A stretch of 64,000 nucleotides of DNA, taken from positions 7,812,001 to 7,876,000 of the forward strand of contig CM038914.1 of assembly GCA_021904315.1 (NCBI GenBank), written 5' to 3'. Source of the stretch: Sphagnum magellanicum (taxonomy: Eukaryota > Streptophyta > Sphagnopsida > Sphagnales > Sphagnaceae). The position numbers and the translations under genes are program-made. The notes below the pieces were generated by a model. It did not search any database, was not told the origin of the DNA, and saw only the letters and a program-made list of their open reading frames with translations. Shown in pieces: positions 1 through 13,009 of this stretch. How positions within the stretch are numbered: the stretch's first letter is position 1; every line of letters begins with the position of its first letter.

Positions 1-4
1 AGGA

Positions 5-250
5 TCCTGGTTTTTTTCTACTTTCATATCTGGCATGTAGCCAGAATTGGCTAAATTAGTTTCTGGATGGTTGCCACCTTGGCTACGTCACAAAATCCTT
101 TTAAAAAAAACCCTGGGTGGGAAGTTCCAGGGTTTCTTTAAAGCGGGGTTTCTTTTTCCAATTTTGTGATGTAGCCGAGGTGGCTATCATCTTGAAAGTG
201 ATTTAGCCTAATTTGACCACATGAACTAATATGGAAGTAGGAGAAAATCA
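5..250. mobile_element. MITE-like inverted-repeat element
   Basis: The two halves are imperfect reverse complements: the left half reads ...GCCACCTTGGCTACGTCACAAAAT and the right half ATTTTGTGATGTAGCCGAGGTGGC, extending outwards to TTTCTACTTTCATAT on the left and ATATGGAAGTAGGAGAAA on the right. There is no coding capacity. Related half-elements starting at AATTTTGTGATGT recur near 1381 and 1613. The family is not recognised and the left end may be cut by the window edge, so no target duplication could be confirmed. Confidence 0.5.
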
Positions 251-1380
251 CAAGGTACCACCCTCAATTCTCATTGACTCCCCTGAATTTGTAACCCTTT
301 TGCTTCTTGGATGAGAATGTCATAGTCGCACTCTTTTTGGATGAAAAGAGGACATCTCAATTCTCATTGCCATCCGTTATGTGCAATAACCAACACCCTC
401 TTGCCACTTACCTCACCTCGACTCAAGGGACTTGAGATGGATATGGATGTGAGCAAGGGGGTGGGGGGCATGTCCGGACTCCATGTATAAGTAAAGCCTT
501 TGGGGGTGGGTACATATATGATTATATTGGCACATCGATTCAGGATATGTCAAATGGATCACATTAATAACCCATTTTGTGTGGAATCATTATAATATGT
601 TGGCCTTGCCTACCAAGGCAAGGATATTGTGTTCACATCCATTATAGAGTATAATAGCTTAAGGGATTTTGGTCCCTAGGTAATAGGTCTATTTTTATAT
701 GAGGATTTTTGAAAGATGATATTTTGGCTTGCCATTGAAACTTGAGATTAGTTATAGAGGTATTATAATATCTTGAAGGATTTTGGCTTTTTTTAGAGGA
801 TTTTTGAAAGATTGTATTTTTGCCTGGTGAAATATTTGAGAGTTTTCATAATCCTTCTTTATCCTTAAGATACTTACTTTTTAATGTAAATGGCAAGGCC
901 ATAGTGTGAAACACCCCTTGTTCAAAGATAGTCTCCTCCCTATAGCCTTTATCCGATCAAGTAAGAAGGAAAACCCTATATATATATATGTGTGTGTGTA
1001 ATTTTATTTATATTTTTTAAAAGGCGGGGATGGAACATACCACTAATAATACACTAATCAAATAGAAGACACTAAATCTAAATAGGTAAGGTGTTGTTCT
1101 TAAGGAGGGCTATTAGTCCAGGCCAAAAATAGTGGCAGCCAATATTAGGAATTGAATTTCCACGCAACCAAAAGGCCTAGTGTGTCACAAAGTCCTTTAT
1201 GTAACTTGCATCAAGGAGGCTTTGTTTTGTTTTGTCTACCCACCTTTTGTTTGTATTCTCAGTCATAGATTTTATTTAATAATAATGAAATAATTTTAAA
1301 TTACTTATTTAATTTTTCCCAAAAAAATATTTAATAATATTTTTAAATTTCTATTTTTTAAAAAAATTATTAAAATTTTC

Positions 1381-1690
1381 CAATTTTGTGATGTAGCTAA
1401 ATTGTGGAGATCATCATCCGTAAGAAAATTATTTAGTGAAATTTTATTATTAGAATATTTTTTAAATGAAATTTTATTATTATTAAAAAAAGAATTCTTC
1501 TATACTTTTGGTAATCTGGAGATTTTTTTTTATAATTAAGGAATTTCTAGATTTGGCAACTGAAAACCCTGGAAAACAATTTCTTTTCACCATTTCAAGA
1601 AAAGAAATTCAATTTTGTGATGTGGTAACCTGGAGTGGAGTTCATCCATAAGGCTATTTAGCTAAATTTGGCTATTCAACCATATAAAAA
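1381..1690. repeat. Two partial copies of the MITE at the window start
   Basis: AATTTTGTGATGTAGC at about 1382 and AATTTTGTGATGTGG at about 1613 each continue into a CATCATCCGTAAG or TTCATCCATAAG stretch followed by TATTTAG, like the right arm of the element at 5-250. They are solitary arms without the matching left arm, so they look like truncated or decayed copies. Confidence 0.35.
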
Positions 1691-1699
1691 AAAGGAAAA

Positions 1700-4600
1700 A
1701 AAGAGTAAAGCATCTCTCTATACTTGTGGATAACTTACTGGAAAATAATATAGAATCTCTGTGTATATATATAATTTCTAAATTTGGTGACCGAAAAATC
1801 CCCCAAAAAATATTTTTTTCGCTATTTTGAAAAAAAATCACCATTTCGGAGAATTAAAATTTCACTTTTTGGCGAAATTCACCAGGAAGAAAAAAAAAAA
1901 CCCCCTCAACCTTGCATTTATGCTGTTGCATGCTATGGAAGTCATACTGAAAGTGGGACTGCTTATCTTGTAGCCTAATGCAGACTCTGCTCTGAGAATT
2001 CCACATTCAAATTGGCAAAACTTAATTGGGAAAATGGAATGGTTGTACTGAAGTTCATGAGAAAGTTAGAATCTTGTAGAGAGGCAACAAATTTATTTAT
2101 TTAAATAAAAAAGCATCAAGTTGAAATGGGAGCAAATTAGGAAAGAAAATACATGCATTTCAATATGTCAACAAGTGAGAAAATAACATCTCCCTAATCC
2201 CAATGGGCTTTCAAACATTATTGGATGCAAAAGAGAAGCTCAAAATCATGTTCATGGACGGGGATAATACAATAAAGGGTTGTGGTATGGACCAATTGGA
2301 CAAAAACGGGGAGGAATTATGTTTAAAGCAAATTTATGCCCACCCACCAATTTGGAGTTGCCATAAAAGGTTTGTTGTGAAGCAATTATCGTTGCATTTG
2401 GTGAATCCTTCATCTCAACCCCAACATGGTTGTTGGTGTAGCTTTTTGCCTCCACCTCAATTGGGGAAATTTTGCATGTTCAGCATGTTTCAACTTGGTG
2501 TTAAGATATGTTTTGTTTCAATGATTGTTTTGCTCACTCTCCAAAGAGACATCTCAAACTTATCAAACTTAAACAACTTAAAAGTAATTACATATTATGT
2601 TGTCAAAACATGTTGGATAAGCATGTTGAGTCAAGCTAAACTTGTTATCACAAAGTGCAACATATTTTTTAATGATGAGGATGAGTAAAGACAATAAGGA
2701 GGTTGTACATGCCAACAACAATTTTGACGTGTTGTGAGATGTCTATTTGTCTATAGTCCTTGTTGGTTTGCTCCCATTGTTGGAGGTCAAGTAGTTATAA
2801 AAAGTAGGTGTACGAGCACAAAAGTCGAGGTTTTTCATTCATATGTACCCATACTTAATCCATTGAAGCAAAAAAAATTTTAAAATTTGGTACAACTTTT
2901 TAAAACTATTATAATGAACAAATTTCAAAACTAAAAAATAAACAATTATGATTTAATGATGTTTTTTTTAAGGTAATTCATTAGACCTCAATGGCTATAA
3001 ACTATTTAAAAAGTAGGTCCACAAAGCATTTGGACTTCTTTTTGAAAGGGAATAGGAATTGATTGGTGCCTTCAATATTAATGTTTTTGATGTTTAAAGA
3101 GAGTGTCATTTTTGTGAATTTTGTTTTCAAACTTTAAAAATATGATATCATCTTGATTTTATTTTTTGGATACTTTTACATGTTAAAATTCATTGAAGAT
3201 AATCATTTTGGGACCTTGGACATAAGGCATTGTTAACCTCAAAAAATTTATGTTGATAATTTTTTTTTTCCAAAAACGGAAGTCCTAGTGTACAAAAGCA
3301 TATTATATTTATTTATTGTCTCCTTTTTCCAAAACATTCATGATAAGTTGGTTACCTACTTTATCACATGTTTCCACACATTCATCAATTTTTTAAAAAG
3401 AAGGATATCTTTATTTATGGCAATCATTAAGGCTATATTAATTTCACTATATAAGGATTCAAAAACTTGTTACATCTCTTATGCTTTTAAAGACTTCAAA
3501 AATTTGGTTGTTTCAAAGCATAACATAATTGACTGGTGTTGGATAGTTGAAGTTTTGAACTAATCATCTCATGCATGGAATATCTAACATTTCAATTTGT
3601 CAACAAACTAATTGTGTTTTTTCCTTTTTTTGGAAAACCTAGTCAATTCATCCAAGATGTCTTCAGCACTAGCATAGGTGAAAAGATCAAGAAGTAGTCA
3701 ACATGTAAATAAACATCCAACAATGAACTTGTACATCAACTTGTTTATTATGTATATATTTGTTGCTTGCTTTTTTCACTTTCAAATCTAATGCTTGTTG
3801 ATGGTTTTGTAAGTGTTATAATTCCTTGACCATGGATCTCACCAAAAAAAATTTGCCAACTATCTAATGGATACCATGAAAATTATTTTAAACCTTATTT
3901 ATTATAGATTAATTACCTACAAAAATAGTGTTTTTTAGGTTCTTGTTCCTCTCATTAGCTTAAGTACCATGTACCCACCTAACTAAAGCAAACACTACCT
4001 TTCAATTTATAATGGTACTCCAATCAGTAGTTAGACATGCCAACCAGTGCTTCAAAGCTCCATGCCTCTTTTTGTGAAGGAGGTTCATTACCTCTTCCAA
4101 ATGTGTTACAATTATTTAATATTTTATTATAATTTTAGTATTCATAATTAATCCATTTTTATTTCAAAATATTACAAGTTACCAAATTTGCATTGATACT
4201 AATTTTATACATATCTGTGCATGCACACACAAATAGTACAATATTAGTTTAAGATACAATGGAACAACAATTTTGATTTCAAAACACTTGTACAAACTTG
4301 GTGTTTTACATTTCTTAATTAAAATGTCCCAAAAACAAACACCCTAAAAGTCCTTGACTTTTTTTATTTATATTTTTTTGTGGTGATTCCAATGTCTAAC
4401 AAACTATAACAAATTCTAACCATTTGTAACCATTTCACCGTTAGTAATTTAGTTGTATAAACTTGTTGACATGTTGACTTATTATTATAGCTTAGCTTGT
4501 TATGAGTCAATTTATTGTTGGTTAAGTTTTTCACAAAATCAACAATAATTAGCTTGTCTTTTAGTTTGTCTATGTACTACTATATATATATATATATATA

Positions 4601-5690
4601 TAACCTAACAAATTTTCAATGTTGGCTCCAAGTTAATGCACAAAAACTTTGCTTGACAACGTTTGTTAATAAACCCTACCAATATGCACATGAATGCAAG
4701 TTGGGAACTATTGATATTTTTCCCCAATCTTATGATTGTTGGCACTTGCCCTTCAAGCCAACATGTTCAAATGCACTATGAAATCATGTTGTTGGAACCC
4801 CAAGGATGCCAAATGAATCTACTTATAAAACTAATGTGCAAATTAGATAGTTTAGTTGTTTTGAGGATCACCAACATTTTAAATTTACTTTAAGGTTTTT
4901 GTCATTTGCACAATACAAGTTTCAAGTTTAGTCAAGGATGAATGACCTTTTTTACATGTTCATTTATGAAAAGCAAGTTTCAAAAATCAACTTGAACATT
5001 TCAAACACTCATAGATTTTGGAGTGTACTATCATAATTGATATATAATTTATATAAGAATTTCCATATGACAAGGTTTTTGATATATGGCAAGTGGCAAA
5101 GAAGCACAACATTAAAACTTTGATGGTAATCCAAAGTTACATGTAACTTAGTTGTCATTGTTTCTAATGAATGATCTACATTGAAAGTACTCCATGACAA
5201 AAACTTGAATAGGATACAAAGACTACGATAGAAAATTAGAATAAAATTAAAGCAAGTGAATATATAAACCAAATGAGATTTAACAACACACAATGTTCTA
5301 CATATGATATGAAACTAAGAAATAATTTCATTACAAGAACAAGCTTACATATATTCACATTGTAATAAATCCAATCCTAAAAAATAGTGAACAAATTTGG
5401 AAGTGCACAATGATGATCTAATGTTACTTACTACACAATTGTGAACTTAATATGTTAATATCCTTATCTACTTCAATTCCATATAAGATTAGCCAACTTC
5501 AATTCAATAACAATCTATTGATTGATTTTTGTAGTAAGATGTCATTGGTGCACTGCAGTTATAACTTCAATATCTTGATGATGATTTACTAGCCATGGAT
5601 GTTGAAGTCCTTTCACATGTTTGTTTCACCCCCCCATTGTGACTAAGACTATAAAATCATTTCAACATGACTAACTAATTTTGTTCATTT
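1700..5690. other. AT-rich intergenic DNA, no gene seen
   Basis: This stretch holds short open frames (the longest at 2203-2688, 161 codons, and 4515-4893) that show no recognisable domain, no compositional shift and no plausible splice context, so no gene is called. It contains a (TA)n microsatellite at about 4581-4602. Nothing else is recognisable. Confidence 0.5.
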
Positions 5691-6514
5691 TTAATAAACC
5701 AAAATTTAGAATATTAGATTTATTAAGTTCAATTTTTTTAATAAAAATTTGCTAATGACACATGAACCAATATGGCAAATCCATGAGGAAATCATAGTGA
5801 TAGTCTCATGATTAGATTTAATCATAAGAAAATGACAAGGATGGTGACATGTCACCATGTACATGACTATTGTGACTTAAACATGTTACAAGTCGTGTCA
5901 AATCTTATGTGCCACTGTGATTGTAATGCTTTACATATTTTTGGTCTTATATGGCATAATGTATATAGTGCCCTTAAATTTTTTAATTTTTTAATATAAT
6001 TATGAATTTTTAAAAATTACAAAAAATTATAATGAACTTGTAATAATTATGTACTTCGCATGTTAAATGAATTAATTCATTATGAAGTTATATTTATTCT
6101 ATTATGATTAAAGAAAATACATTGGAAATTTTGAAATATTTTTTAAAAAATCAATGCCATGTCTTTAAATTTAAAATAAAACCATTGCTAAATTAAATGT
6201 AATTATGAAAGTATACATATGTGAAATTGGTGTAATTTTTTATTATGATCGAATTTAAGTATTAATTTATCAAATTATCAATTAACAAGTTATATGAATT
6301 AAATTAAATTCTGAAAATTTAAAAATAAGATGTAATTTAAATTATTAATTTTTTTAATTATATAACCCAATTTGAGATTCAAAAAATTGATATGTTTGAA
6401 TTTTTTAAATGAATATTGAAATTATTATAATGTCTTTACATTACATTATTAAATTTTTACAAAAACCAATGTAATTATGAAAATATTTTTAAAATAAATT
6501 AAATTATGAAATAA

Positions 6515-6735
6515 GGGTAGGTAGGTACTAGATAAGTACATAAGAAAAATCTAAATATGTATGTAGGTAAGTAGGTAGGTCATAAATAGGTACATACGTT
6601 GGTAGTAAATAGGAGTAAATAAATAAGAAGGACCTACCTAGGTAAATGTATAGGTAAGTAGGTAAGTATTACCTCTTAACAATGACTTACCACCTACCAC
6701 CTACCTATTTATTATGTACCTACCACATGTTATCT
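6515..6735. repeat. GGTA/TACC tetranucleotide array
   Basis: Degenerate runs of GGTA (GTAGGTAGGTACTAG, GTAGGTAAGTAGGTAGG) are followed by reverse-complement TACC runs (CCACCTACCACCTACC), so the array is itself an imperfect inverted repeat able to fold. The same array type recurs at about 10895-11030, 13430-13592, 25778-25866, 31455-31650, 35840-35875, 41716-41830 and 57295-57512. Confidence 0.7.
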
Positions 6736-6866
6736 AGGTACCCACACATGAACTTAATTTCATTATGGAGTTAAATAATTATGTAATAACATTTTAATGC
6801 CCAAAATTCAAAACATACATTTGTTTATATTTGTGTGGTCACATTATGTGTCATCATGTGATATGA

Positions 6867-6925
6867 TGGTCCAATGGTTAAGGACTTGTGTTATGGTTGT
6901 GGAGATGAAGGTTCAAATTGGTTCA
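6867..6925 (+). repeat. tRNA-like SINE head (A box and B box)
   Basis: TGGTCCAATGG resembles a pol III A box and GGTTCAAATTG, about 32 bases later, resembles a B box. No clean cloverleaf with a 7-bp acceptor stem is seen, so this is more likely a tRNA-derived SINE head than a functional tRNA. A similar arrangement lies on the minus strand at 46876-46930. Confidence 0.35.
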
Positions 6926-7371
6926 CTTTTGACATCCTATAATTAATCATGTTGACATGCTAGATTTGGTGATGAGTCATTGAGCAACCACCTATTAACA
7001 ACCTTGCCCGAAAAGAAAAAGAAAACCTTGTTTGCTACTTTCTATTTCATAGTGATAAATAATTTTTGCAATTACAAAACTTCATATTTTTATTTTTTTT
7101 GAAAATTTAAAAGTATTTATATAATAATTTAAAGACTGAAATAATATATTGTCACATAAACACCACCTAACAAAACATACATGACATATTTTGGTCAAAA
7201 CATACATGATAGATCTTAATCATGATCAATCACATGATGGCAATTGAAGTGCTAACAAATTGTTGATTTAAATGATTGGTCTTTTTTTGTTAAGCCAAAA
7301 ATTGTCTAATATCCATTTTGACTAAATTTTAGTCAAAAAAAATAGTAAAAAGGACTAGATCTATTGTAGTG

Positions 7372-8820
7372 ACATAGCTTGTAGAAATATGGAGTTTTTA
7401 TGTTTTGAACTTTTTTTGGTGGGGTTATTTGACCTTGTGGATTGGTTATGTATTTGGTCAAGGATGCTTTTAAAAGAACAACTTACAAAGTTGGATGTTG
7501 TTGATGTTGAACCTTTATTTATCTAGGGTTTAGGGTTTAGGGTCCTACATGATGTTTAGAACCTTTTACTTCAAGTTTGGTGTTTCAAGTTTGGTTTTAT
7601 ATATTCATTTAATAAAATTTCAACTATTTGATTCAAAATTCATCTTCTTTTTATGTTGAATTTTTTCCTTTAATGTATTTAATTAGTTTTAGTTTTTTTA
7701 TGAATGTTAATAAATAGTTTTAGTAAACTTTTGGAATTTGGGTGAAAACCTATTTGGTAGATTTCCCAATATTATTTTCCCAACCAAACATGTTATCCTT
7801 CATTCTTTTATTTTATTATGAATGACTTGTAATGTGGTAGATGCTTACATCAATTGTATAAAAAATTGCCTCATATGTGAAACCCATAAAAAAGGATACT
7901 TATTACATCATGTTATAAGCATAATGTTTCCTTTTGGTAAATAGTGGGAGTTTGATTAGGAACAAAGGAATTTCCAAATCACATTTAACCTTGTGTTTAT
8001 GATATCAATAAAATTACATGTCTACACAAATTACAATTGTAGTATTGATTTCATTTGCAAATGATAATGACATTGAGAATAATGTATCAAATATTTAAAT
8101 TTTGGTGTTAACAATAGCCTAAACCCTTCCAAGAACATTGTATATCCCACAACTTTGGAATTGTAAAGGAAAGCCCAAATTACAAAACATGGTGAATGAA
8201 TGGGAAGTATTGTCACAAAATTGATACACCTTTACATGGATATCTTTCTACTAGGTTGATATTAATTTTAGTTAAATGTAGTTAAGGAGTTGTAAGGATG
8301 CACCTTTAGGTTTGTTGAGTGGTATTAAGGGTGAAAAGCTAATTAATTTTCATTTTTCATTGAAATGCGAACTTGAAATGTGTTCCCTAATTCCCAAAAG
8401 AAAGAAGGGTGATGAAAGCTTCAAATGGGATTAGAACAAGTTCACAAAACATGAATTCAAAGTGTAATCAACTTGTGCAAGCCAAGGAGGGCAATTAATT
8501 CAAGTTGGAGTGAAAATGGTGCATGGATTAACCATAGGCAATAAACTTTCACAAGATTCATCACAACTTGGACACCATTATGCCTTATACAACATACTCT
8601 ACATTATACTAAAATGAAAAAAATCATAAGACTCCAAAATGGAAGTCTTGAAAATTCTCAATTTGTTAAGTTATAAGTTTCACAACTTTGTGGGCTCATA
8701 AGTCCTACACAAAAACTCTAATTGAAAATCTTTTAAAGTTTGAAAATAACATTTAGAGAGACATTTCCAAAAACATATAACACATTATAATTGAAAGTAT
8801 TTTAAACTTCATTTCCCAAG
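7372..8820. other. Intergenic, one short interstitial telomere-type repeat
   Basis: At about 7526-7545 the sequence has two to three units of TTTAGGG, the plant telomere motif. Nothing else is recognisable; a 61-codon minus-strand frame at 8031-8216 has no support. Confidence 0.4.
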
Positions 8821-9612
8821 TTTAAGTGGTCAATAATCAAATTGTCAATTTGACTATTGACCATTCTTTTGAGCTTCAAATTGGAAAATGTGAACACACT
8901 TTTGATATTTGTGTTTTAAAAAATTTGCAGCAATTAAAAAAAATACGGAATTTAAACAAGTTTTGTTATTTACACTTTTGGCCCAACTATTCAAAACCTT
9001 ATGGGACACCAATCCCAAAGCATGAAAACATTTGGGTGCAAATAGGATAACATGAACCACACCTGCTTGCTTTTTTACTACTTTTGGGGAAATATTTTAA
9101 AAATATTATTCGAATATTCTTGAAAAAAATTTGAAAAAATATTTTTAAATCATGATAATTTTTCTAATAATACTTTGATAAGCATTGCATTAAATTTTTG
9201 TCAAAATTTGTCATTTAAAAAAAATAAAGTTATTAAACATGTCCTTTTATTGCTTAAAAACATTGGTTACAAAATTTTATTATTGTTTTTTCACATTTTT
9301 TGTTCATTTGATTGATTTCAAATTTATTCACAAGTTCCCATGATATATTATGAATGTTATCATATAAGTAAATCCTATAATTTCAACACAAAATTAAATT
9401 ACATTTTCAATAACATGGAACATCAAGCACTGGTTAGACTTGTTAAGGTACATGTTACTATGACTACACCCATTTGAAAATGTTGGGATTCACTTCCTTG
9501 CATTCTCCCACACTTGTGAATGCACACTTGAATCTTGGTACATTCTTTTAATTTTCTTCCCTTTTCATTCCTTAGTTCTAGTTGTGAACTCAAGGTTAGG
9601 GTCACAACAATA
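8820..9612 (-). mobile_element. LTR-like dispersed repeat, copy 1
   Basis: The block aligns by eye with 27283-27636: both contain TCAAATTGNCANTTTGAC near one end, a CTCCCACA...TGTGAATG stretch, and end at AACTCAAGGTTAGGGTC or AACCCAAGGTTAGGGTC. Read on the minus strand it begins with GACCCTAACCTTGNGTT, a start often seen in plant Ty3/gypsy LTRs. No internal retroelement genes or paired LTR were found, so it may be a solo LTR. The inner portion 9031-9473 is also duplicated at 16663-17108. Confidence 0.4.
9031..9473 (+). repeat. Dispersed ~440-bp repeat, copy 1
   Basis: Starts GGGTGCAAATAGGATAACAT and matches 16663-17108 almost end to end, including CATGGAACAT near its right side and the terminal ATGTGATTGCACCC-like segment. 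Noncoding. Confidence 0.65.
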
Positions 9613-10463
9613 AAATTTTACATGTTTATACTAAGAGGGATAACATGATTCGACCTCGTGGTAGCCACCGCCTATTACATTAATTTTTGGTTTCCTTAGG
9701 GAAGAAAGAACTAAGAAAATATGTCTTGGTGTTTTGGGTGTAAATGTGTTAGTGGGCAAGGATAGAAATATATATTGGAACACACAACAATGTGTGTGTG
9801 TGTGTGTGTGTGTGTGTGATTTGGACATTAATAATAAAAATTATTTGGACCTTATGTCATGAATAACATCCCTAACATCATCATCAACATCATTGTTAAC
9901 ATCACCAACATTCATCGTTATCATCACCATCATCATCATCATGGATAAATTTTGTCCACGAAATTTTGCTTTTCATCCATAATGGATGAAGTTCATTCAC
10001 CACCATCCATTTCATCCATAACCTATAGATAACATGTAGTTTATTTATAATTCATTTAATTAGCATGTAATTAATGATGGCTAACCTATAATTAATTATA
10101 GTGAACTTATAATTAATTTATAGTTAACTTGTAGTTTAAGAAGGTTCTCAAGAAAGCTTTTTGGAGTATGTTGGGCATATGGAAACTTTTGTGAAAACCT
10201 CCATGGAAGCCTCCTTGATTTAGATCCCCAAAAATATAATAATGAAAACCTAATTACCTTCAATTTGTTCAATAGTAATTTGAAGCATGATTTTGCACCG
10301 TAGACTTGTTTGTTTCATTTCATGTTCATGTTTTCACATGTTATTAGAATAAATTTTTGTTTCAACTTTTGATTTGCACATTTTGTGTTTTTGTTTGTGG
10401 TTTTCATGCTTTATGTTGGATTTTCATTTAGGTGTTCTTTTGCCATAGTCTTGAAAATCCTTT
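9613..10463. repeat. Intergenic with (TG)n and CAT microsatellites
   Basis: A perfect (TG)14 run occupies 9791-9818, and an imperfect CAT/CAA trinucleotide run (CATCATCATCATCATGG) lies at about 9876-9942. No gene is seen in the remainder. Confidence 0.7.
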
Positions 10464-12349
10464 CACTATGAGAAAAGGGGGTGTTTTGCAACTAGCCTTG
10501 CAACTCATTATATTTATACACCAAGAGTGTTAACGAACAATTTGTATGAGTTACAAAGTTACAATTCACCATATATATGGTGCAACTCATTGCAATTCAA
10601 TTGTAACTCAATCAAAACAATTCATTTTCAACTACTATGTAATTCCATTATTATTGCACCCATGATGTCACGTTGATGTCATTGATTATCATCCATCTAT
10701 TAAAATCTAACACATGGCACTATGAAACTTTTTTGACGTAAAAATTAATTTTTTTCGAAACATTGATTTCCATGGTTCATATGATTGTTAATGATGGTCC
10801 AAAATTAGTGACATGTGGCACAATAAAAAATTTCCACACGACATATTAATTATATTTTGGAATAAATAAATAAATAAAAATATCTATTTTAGTAATTAGG
10901 TAGGTTGTACATAACCATAGGTAGGCATGTTGGTAGGTTTTAAGACCTACATACCTATGTATTTACTTAGGACCTACCTACATAAGTAGGTAGAAAAATA
11001 GGAAATACTAGCCTACCTAAGGTCATAGGTAGGTAAAAAAAAAAAAAAATAGGCATGAAATGTTTTTTTAAAAAATTATGTTTTGCCTTTAGGTTAAGCT
11101 CTTTTGAGTTCATCCCAAAATGGCATTTATATTTTAATGTGAAAATATGAGATAACAAGCATTCTTTATATAGTTTGTAACATGGGATTCAAAGACAAAG
11201 CATATGAGTTCAATCTTTTAGTTGTTATTTAGTTGCAAATTAAGTTGCAATTAAGTTGTAATTATAACACTTCAGCGCTTAGGGCAAGCTGGATGCAAGG
11301 GAACAGCTCCATTGTTTCTCGTGTTTAAACAAAATTTGACCCCTTTTATTGGCGCCTTTAGGGCATTAAAAATCATAAAAAACGAAATAGAATTGAAAAA
11401 GTTATGGGCCCCCAAAGTAGAGGGGGTCAAAAACTCAAAAAAAAAACCATTGAATGTTACAAAGACTAGTTCCCAAACACCTAAAAAAATCCTTGTTTGT
11501 TGTTCTATTGATATTAGAATTCAAAGATGATTTGTAAAACTTCAAGTGGTGCTCCTATAAAACTTTAAATCCTTTAAAATGCATAAAATAAAATAAAATT
11601 ATGAAGTCTAAAAGTAGGAGGGGTCCAAAGAAGGAAAAAATGTTTTGTAAGTTAGAAAGCTTATTTCTCTTCTTTTTTTCATTATTATTTTTCCTTTACA
11701 TTTCAAAAATGATTTTAAAATCTTGAAGTAACATTCCTACAACATTTTAAATCACTCAAAATGAAACACATATGATGAAGATATAAATAATTAATGAATA
11801 TGTATCTTTATTAAATTATAAATAGTCGTATTATAGTCATAACATAGTTGAATAGTAGTATTCTAGTAGTGGTGCATTAGTGGTTAGGTTAATTATATCA
11901 ATGGGAATTGTAATTGAAAACTAATTACAAACGTATTCCATAATGGGTGGTGGAAATGTGGACACATAACATGATCGCATGTATGTATATTGAACTTAGT
12001 TGCAACATAGTTGTTGTTTTAGTGGCACATTTATAATAGTTTTAAAGTATTTGTCACATGTAATTACAATGCAACTCCTAAAAAAATCAAATATGGTTGA
12101 CTACATATGTATGTACAATGTGTATAAATTATCATATAGGAAACCCATTTTCAATTCACTTGCAATTATAACACAACTAACTGATTTTTTGACATGACAA
12201 TTTATTTATTAATACATTGTATTTCTACGGGGATAGTTGCACATTAGTTATAATACCCAAGAAATAGTTGCAAAATAGTTGTATATGAGTGTTTTTTGAA
12301 TTTTAGTTGCAAGATAGTGTGGTTTCAATGGATGCAATTTCTCATAGTG
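10464..12349. mobile_element. Non-autonomous CACTA-like element, 1.9 kb
   Basis: The left end is CACTATGAGAAAAGGGG and the right end is ATTTCTCATAGTG, so the first 12 bases form a perfect terminal inverted repeat. The 3-bp flanks are TTT on both sides, the target-site length expected of CACTA (En/Spm) elements, though TTT is low in information. Inside are a GGTA/TACC array (about 10895-11030), short tracts of TTGCAACT near both ends like those in sibling elements, and no transposase frame. The frame 11312-11530 inside it is not supported. Confidence 0.7.
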
Positions 12350-13009
12350 TTTTATTTTCATAGTTTTTATGCTAGTGACAATTTAAACAAATTCCCCATC
12401 AACCTTATGTTCATTGGTGTTTTCTTTGTCTTTGTTTGTTTCTAAACCATGCCCATGTGAAGAGATGAAGTAGTTGTGTCCATGGATAAAAACCTTATTG
12501 TTTTAAAATTTATGCAACAAGAAAATTTATTGCTTCATGAATTCATTGTTAAGCTTCAAAGTTTTCAAGCATTGGCATCATTGGGGTGTGTTCCTCCAAC
12601 ATAACCTTAAGCGAAAGAATCACAAATTAGTTTTAATGAATAGAACTTAGTCAAAGTTTTGAGGTTTTGTCAACCAAATGCACCCAATTATTCAACTTCA
12701 CCCCCATTGTTATCCAAATGGCCCAACTCAAATCGAATCAACATGTTGCTAATATGCATGAGTTTAACATGGTTTACGCCTTTTTGGGAACACTAATCTC
12801 CACTTTTGAACAACTTTGAAGCATTTATTAAAAAATTCAATGCCACTTTAACCAACATGAATGATTGGGGGAAATATAATCACACCTAGCTTTTCCATTT
12901 TGAAAGTCAAGTCCTTCATTTGCTCCATGTGCTTTTAGGCATGTGAGTTGGAATATGCAATAGCAATTGATGAATCCACTTCAAATGGATCGAAAAAAAT
13001 AACACATAG
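12350..13009 (+). pseudogene. Possible decayed reading frame, unrecognised
   Basis: From about 12479 one frame reads on with coding-like composition (SMDKNLIVLKFMQQEN..., ...FCQPNAPNYSTSPPLL) but is broken by TAA and TAG codons at roughly regular places. No family is recognised. It could be a relic of a retroelement gag or of a host gene, or chance. Confidence 0.2.

Larger units (their letters stand above)
5690..7371. mobile_element. Candidate CACTA-like non-autonomous element (partial)
   Basis: An AT-rich block (5690-6500) is followed by a GGTA/TACC array (about 6515-6735), the same order as in the better-defined elements at 29354-32064 and 55105-57897. A possible right end CTATTGTAGTG (reverse complement CACTACAATAG) finishes at 7371. 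No left terminus was found, so boundaries and membership are tentative. Confidence 0.25.

Noticed and set aside
2203-2688. 161-codon plus-strand frame
   Set aside because: No recognisable motif, atypical for a complete plant gene, and in AT-rich repeat-like DNA; chance cannot be excluded.
7526-7545. TTTAGGG repeats as a chromosome end
   Set aside because: Only two to three units, with ordinary sequence continuing on both sides; an interstitial motif or chance.
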